A stretch of DNA of 64,000 nucleotides, taken from contig CM028915.1 of NCBI GenBank assembly GCA_016801845.1, positions 9,871,001 through 9,935,000 on the forward strand. The letters are read 5' to 3'. Under the pieces are notes generated by a model. That model saw only the letters and a program-made list of their open reading frames with translations, was not told where the DNA came from and did no database searches. Made by a program: the position numbers and the translations under genes. Shown in pieces: positions 61,746-64,000 of the stretch (positions within the stretch are counted from its first letter, which is position 1; every line of letters starts with the position of its first letter). The DNA is from Polydactylus sextarius. Lineage: Eukaryota > Chordata > Actinopteri > Polynemidae.

Positions 61746-63300
61746 TGAAAGTAATCAAGTATATTTAATCAAGCACTGTACTTTAGTACCAATTCAAGCC
61801 ATTTGCGATACATCAGTATTTCAACTTTAATACCACTTTATCCTTCCAGTCATCTACATTTCAGGAAACATTGGACTTCTTCTTACTTGACAGCCAAAGC
61901 CATTATTTTTCACATTAAATTTTACCTAACACAAACTGGAAAAAAAACAACTTAGAATAGTTTTCTTATCATCAGTGTGCACCATTAAAGACACTGGGGA
62001 AAACTGTGTAGAAAAAATAGACTACTTAACATATTCATGATGTCATCACATTGTATTTATATTCTGGTCTTTATCGGTTTCTATCTCTGCTACTCTCACT
62101 ACATATACAATATTTTCTTGCAGCCAAATTTCCAGTAAAGCTCTTATCTTTCACATGTTGTTTTGTTTTGTTTTGTTTACACGTTTCTGAAACTGACTGA
62201 GACATGTTGCTGCTCTGCTAAATTCTTGCTAAAACCACAATATTGACAGACAAAATCATTAGACATGAGTACAAGATGACAGATGTGGTTTCATCAGTAT
62301 TTATATGCAAAATGATCACTCAGACAGAGAGAAAGTTACACCTCTGATACAACTCTAAGCTGAGCTGCTGCGGCTCACATGAGTGTGTGTGTGTGTCCAG
62401 ACTGTGGGCGCATCTCTTGTTGCTAGTATAGACACTGACACTACAACAGAACGTGACAGTTTTAGGAAATGTTGCTGAAATGATGTCAATATGACTGACA
62501 ACACATCTCTTCCTTTTTTCTATTTTTGCTGGGAACTGTATGTGTAAGGCAATACTGTTAAGGTTTGTCCAAAAAAAAAGTTGACAGATGTAAGGTCAAG
62601 AAAGGACGTTAAGGGCATCTCGAAATCTACTAACAGATACACCAAGCTGACAACATGGTCTAAAAAAACACCATCGTGATGACAGTCAGTCACGAACATT
62701 TGTTTTTACAGGGTTTGCCCCATTGTTGCAGTCAGTCCAGCCAAAAATATATGATATGTTTTTGTTTTTTTTTTTGTTTTTTTTTTTTTTGTTTTTTTAA
62801 ATAAAAACCATTTTAGTGGTTTTAAGGCATCTTGGGTTGTGGTTCTTCCAAAAAAATGTGTCTAGTTGCAGCCCTGTGTGTTTCAGATATCTTTGACTTG
62901 TAAACAGTCCTACCAAACTTCTCAGATGGTTTCATTTGAATAAGTGTTGAGCACCGCCTGTTTACCATGGCAACTGCCAAAAGAGGTATAATGTTTCTTC
63001 ACTTTTTCCATAGTTTATTTATTTTTTTCTTATTTCCTCTTCCTTTAATCATCTCACTAACTCTCCCTTTATCTTGTGATTGTTTTCAGGAGTCCTACTT
63101 CGCACCAATGCATGTAATAATGAAATATACACAAGACATTTTCTGCAGTTGTACTTTTACTTTTTGATACTTTAAGTACAGTTTGCTGATGATACTTTTA
63201 GTTATAATTTTTACTTAAGTAGGATTTTAAATGAAGGTCACATGCTGGTAAGAGTAGTTTAACATTACAGTACTTTTGTAAAGTAAACAGAGCTGTGATA
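61746..63300. mobile_element. Second, longer copy of the non-autonomous DNA transposon
   Basis: The left end is recognisable at 61746-61900 (AATCAAGCACTGTACTTTAGTACCAATTC and TTTATCCTTCCAGTCATCTACATTTCAGG blocks). The right end is recognisable at 63135-63290 (TACTTTAAGTACAGTTTGCTGATGATACTTTTAG, then ACTTAAGTAGGATTTTAAATGAAGG). They are the same family ends as in the copy at 31907-32590, but about 1.2 kb of other sequence lies between them, so this copy probably contains a later insertion. Outer limits are approximate. Confidence 0.55.
62961..62974 (+). promoter_or_regulatory. RFX X-box-like site
   Basis: TTTACCATGGCAAC matches the palindromic RFX X-box at 13 of 14 positions. It lies inside the putative transposon interval. 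Confidence 0.3.
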
Positions 63301-63719
63301 AATGAAACTTTTCTCATGTATCTGTTTCCTTTTCATTCCTCCTCCTGCTATGTCACTTGGACCTCAAGTCTGTGTAATTTCAAGGCACTGAGGATCATGG
63401 GATTAGACAAAGAGTATAATATACACAAGTGAAGCTGAGGGAAAGCAGTGAGGTGGTAAAACTCACTCTCAAAAAATTCTGAAATAAGATTTGAAAAAAG
63501 TTAATGGGATGTTGTGCCTGTTTTTTGTCTCATCCTCACTTTTCTCTGTGTCTCAGGATAAGATCATTTGCTCCCTTGACTGCAGTTGTGCTTTTCACTG
63601 ATGGAGTGTTAACATGCTGGGGCTTAGTTTTGATTGTCACCACAGGCCTACAGATTACATTGGGCAACAGTCAATGGGAAAGTAGCTGAGTGCCCCATGA
63701 TAGAGTATATCTACGGCCT

Positions 63720-63830
63720 TCAGCCAGCCTCCCAGGCACCCAGCCAGTAAGGAAACCTGCTAGTCAATCGATCCATCAGTCAGCCAGTTGGTCAACGAGC
63801 CAGCCAGTCCATCAGTCAGCCAAACTGCCG
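63720..63830. repeat. Degenerate CAGT/CAGCC short tandem repeat
   Basis: Repeated CAGCCAG, CAGTCAGCCAG and CCATCAGTCAGCC units with drift. Probably an old tetranucleotide expansion. Confidence 0.6.
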
Positions 63831-64000
63831 CCAAGTTTATCAGTCTGTAAGACAAGTTTCACATCATTAACTCTATATTCTGTACTGCTTGCCTTCCTTG
63901 AAGGAATGAATGGAGGGGTGAGGTGAGCTTCTGTGATAAGACTGCGGCCCTGTGTAGTACAACACTGCATTCCCACTCCTTCCTGAAGGAGACAAGAAGT

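Overview
The window is vertebrate nuclear DNA, and everything points to a teleost fish. Genes are split by GT-AG introns, the background is AT-rich, CA/TG microsatellites are abundant, and two copies of a short non-autonomous DNA transposon of a type common in fish are present. Gene models below were built by hand from reading frames, splice signals, phases and remembered family sequences; no database search was run.

Layout. (1) 1-3.7 kb, minus strand: the first two coding exons of XRCC4, with the rest beyond the left edge. A decayed hAT/ZBED-like transposase fragment lies in its intron. (2) 8.0-10.7 kb, plus strand: a complete four-exon TMEM167A (kish-A) gene, head-to-head with XRCC4, with a promoter carrying a CCAAT box and two TTACGTAA palindromes. 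(3) 10.7-26.5 kb: no gene I can support; simple repeats, a G-quadruplex-prone C-run and a CTCF-like motif. (4) 27.0-29.0 kb, plus strand: an intact, intronless 674-residue piggyBac-type transposase gene. (5) 29-32.8 kb: CA/TG repeats, a near-perfect RFX X-box and a non-autonomous transposon. (6) 32.8-51.2 kb, minus strand: four tandem six-exon alpha-arrestin (ARRDC3-like) genes with the same intron phases, plus a broken 3'-end copy of one of them that has been split by an inversion. (7) 51.2-64 kb: mostly gene-free, with microsatellites, a second and longer transposon copy, another CTCF-like motif and a possible isolated exon.

The arrestin array is the main biological interest. Two members (36.9-39.5 kb and 44.2-46.2 kb) keep C-terminal PPxY motifs, which in this family recruit NEDD4-type ubiquitin ligases. 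The two outer members have short tails without PPxY. The array thus appears to contain both ligase-adaptor and ligase-uncoupled forms. Its spacer DNA records past copying: a direct plus inverted duplicate of one 3' end, repeated flank sequences, and a 24-bp internal expansion in one exon.

XRCC4, TMEM167A and ARRDC3 are all on human 5q14 as I recall, so the window looks like a conserved linkage group that has gained a piggyBac gene and a local arrestin expansion.
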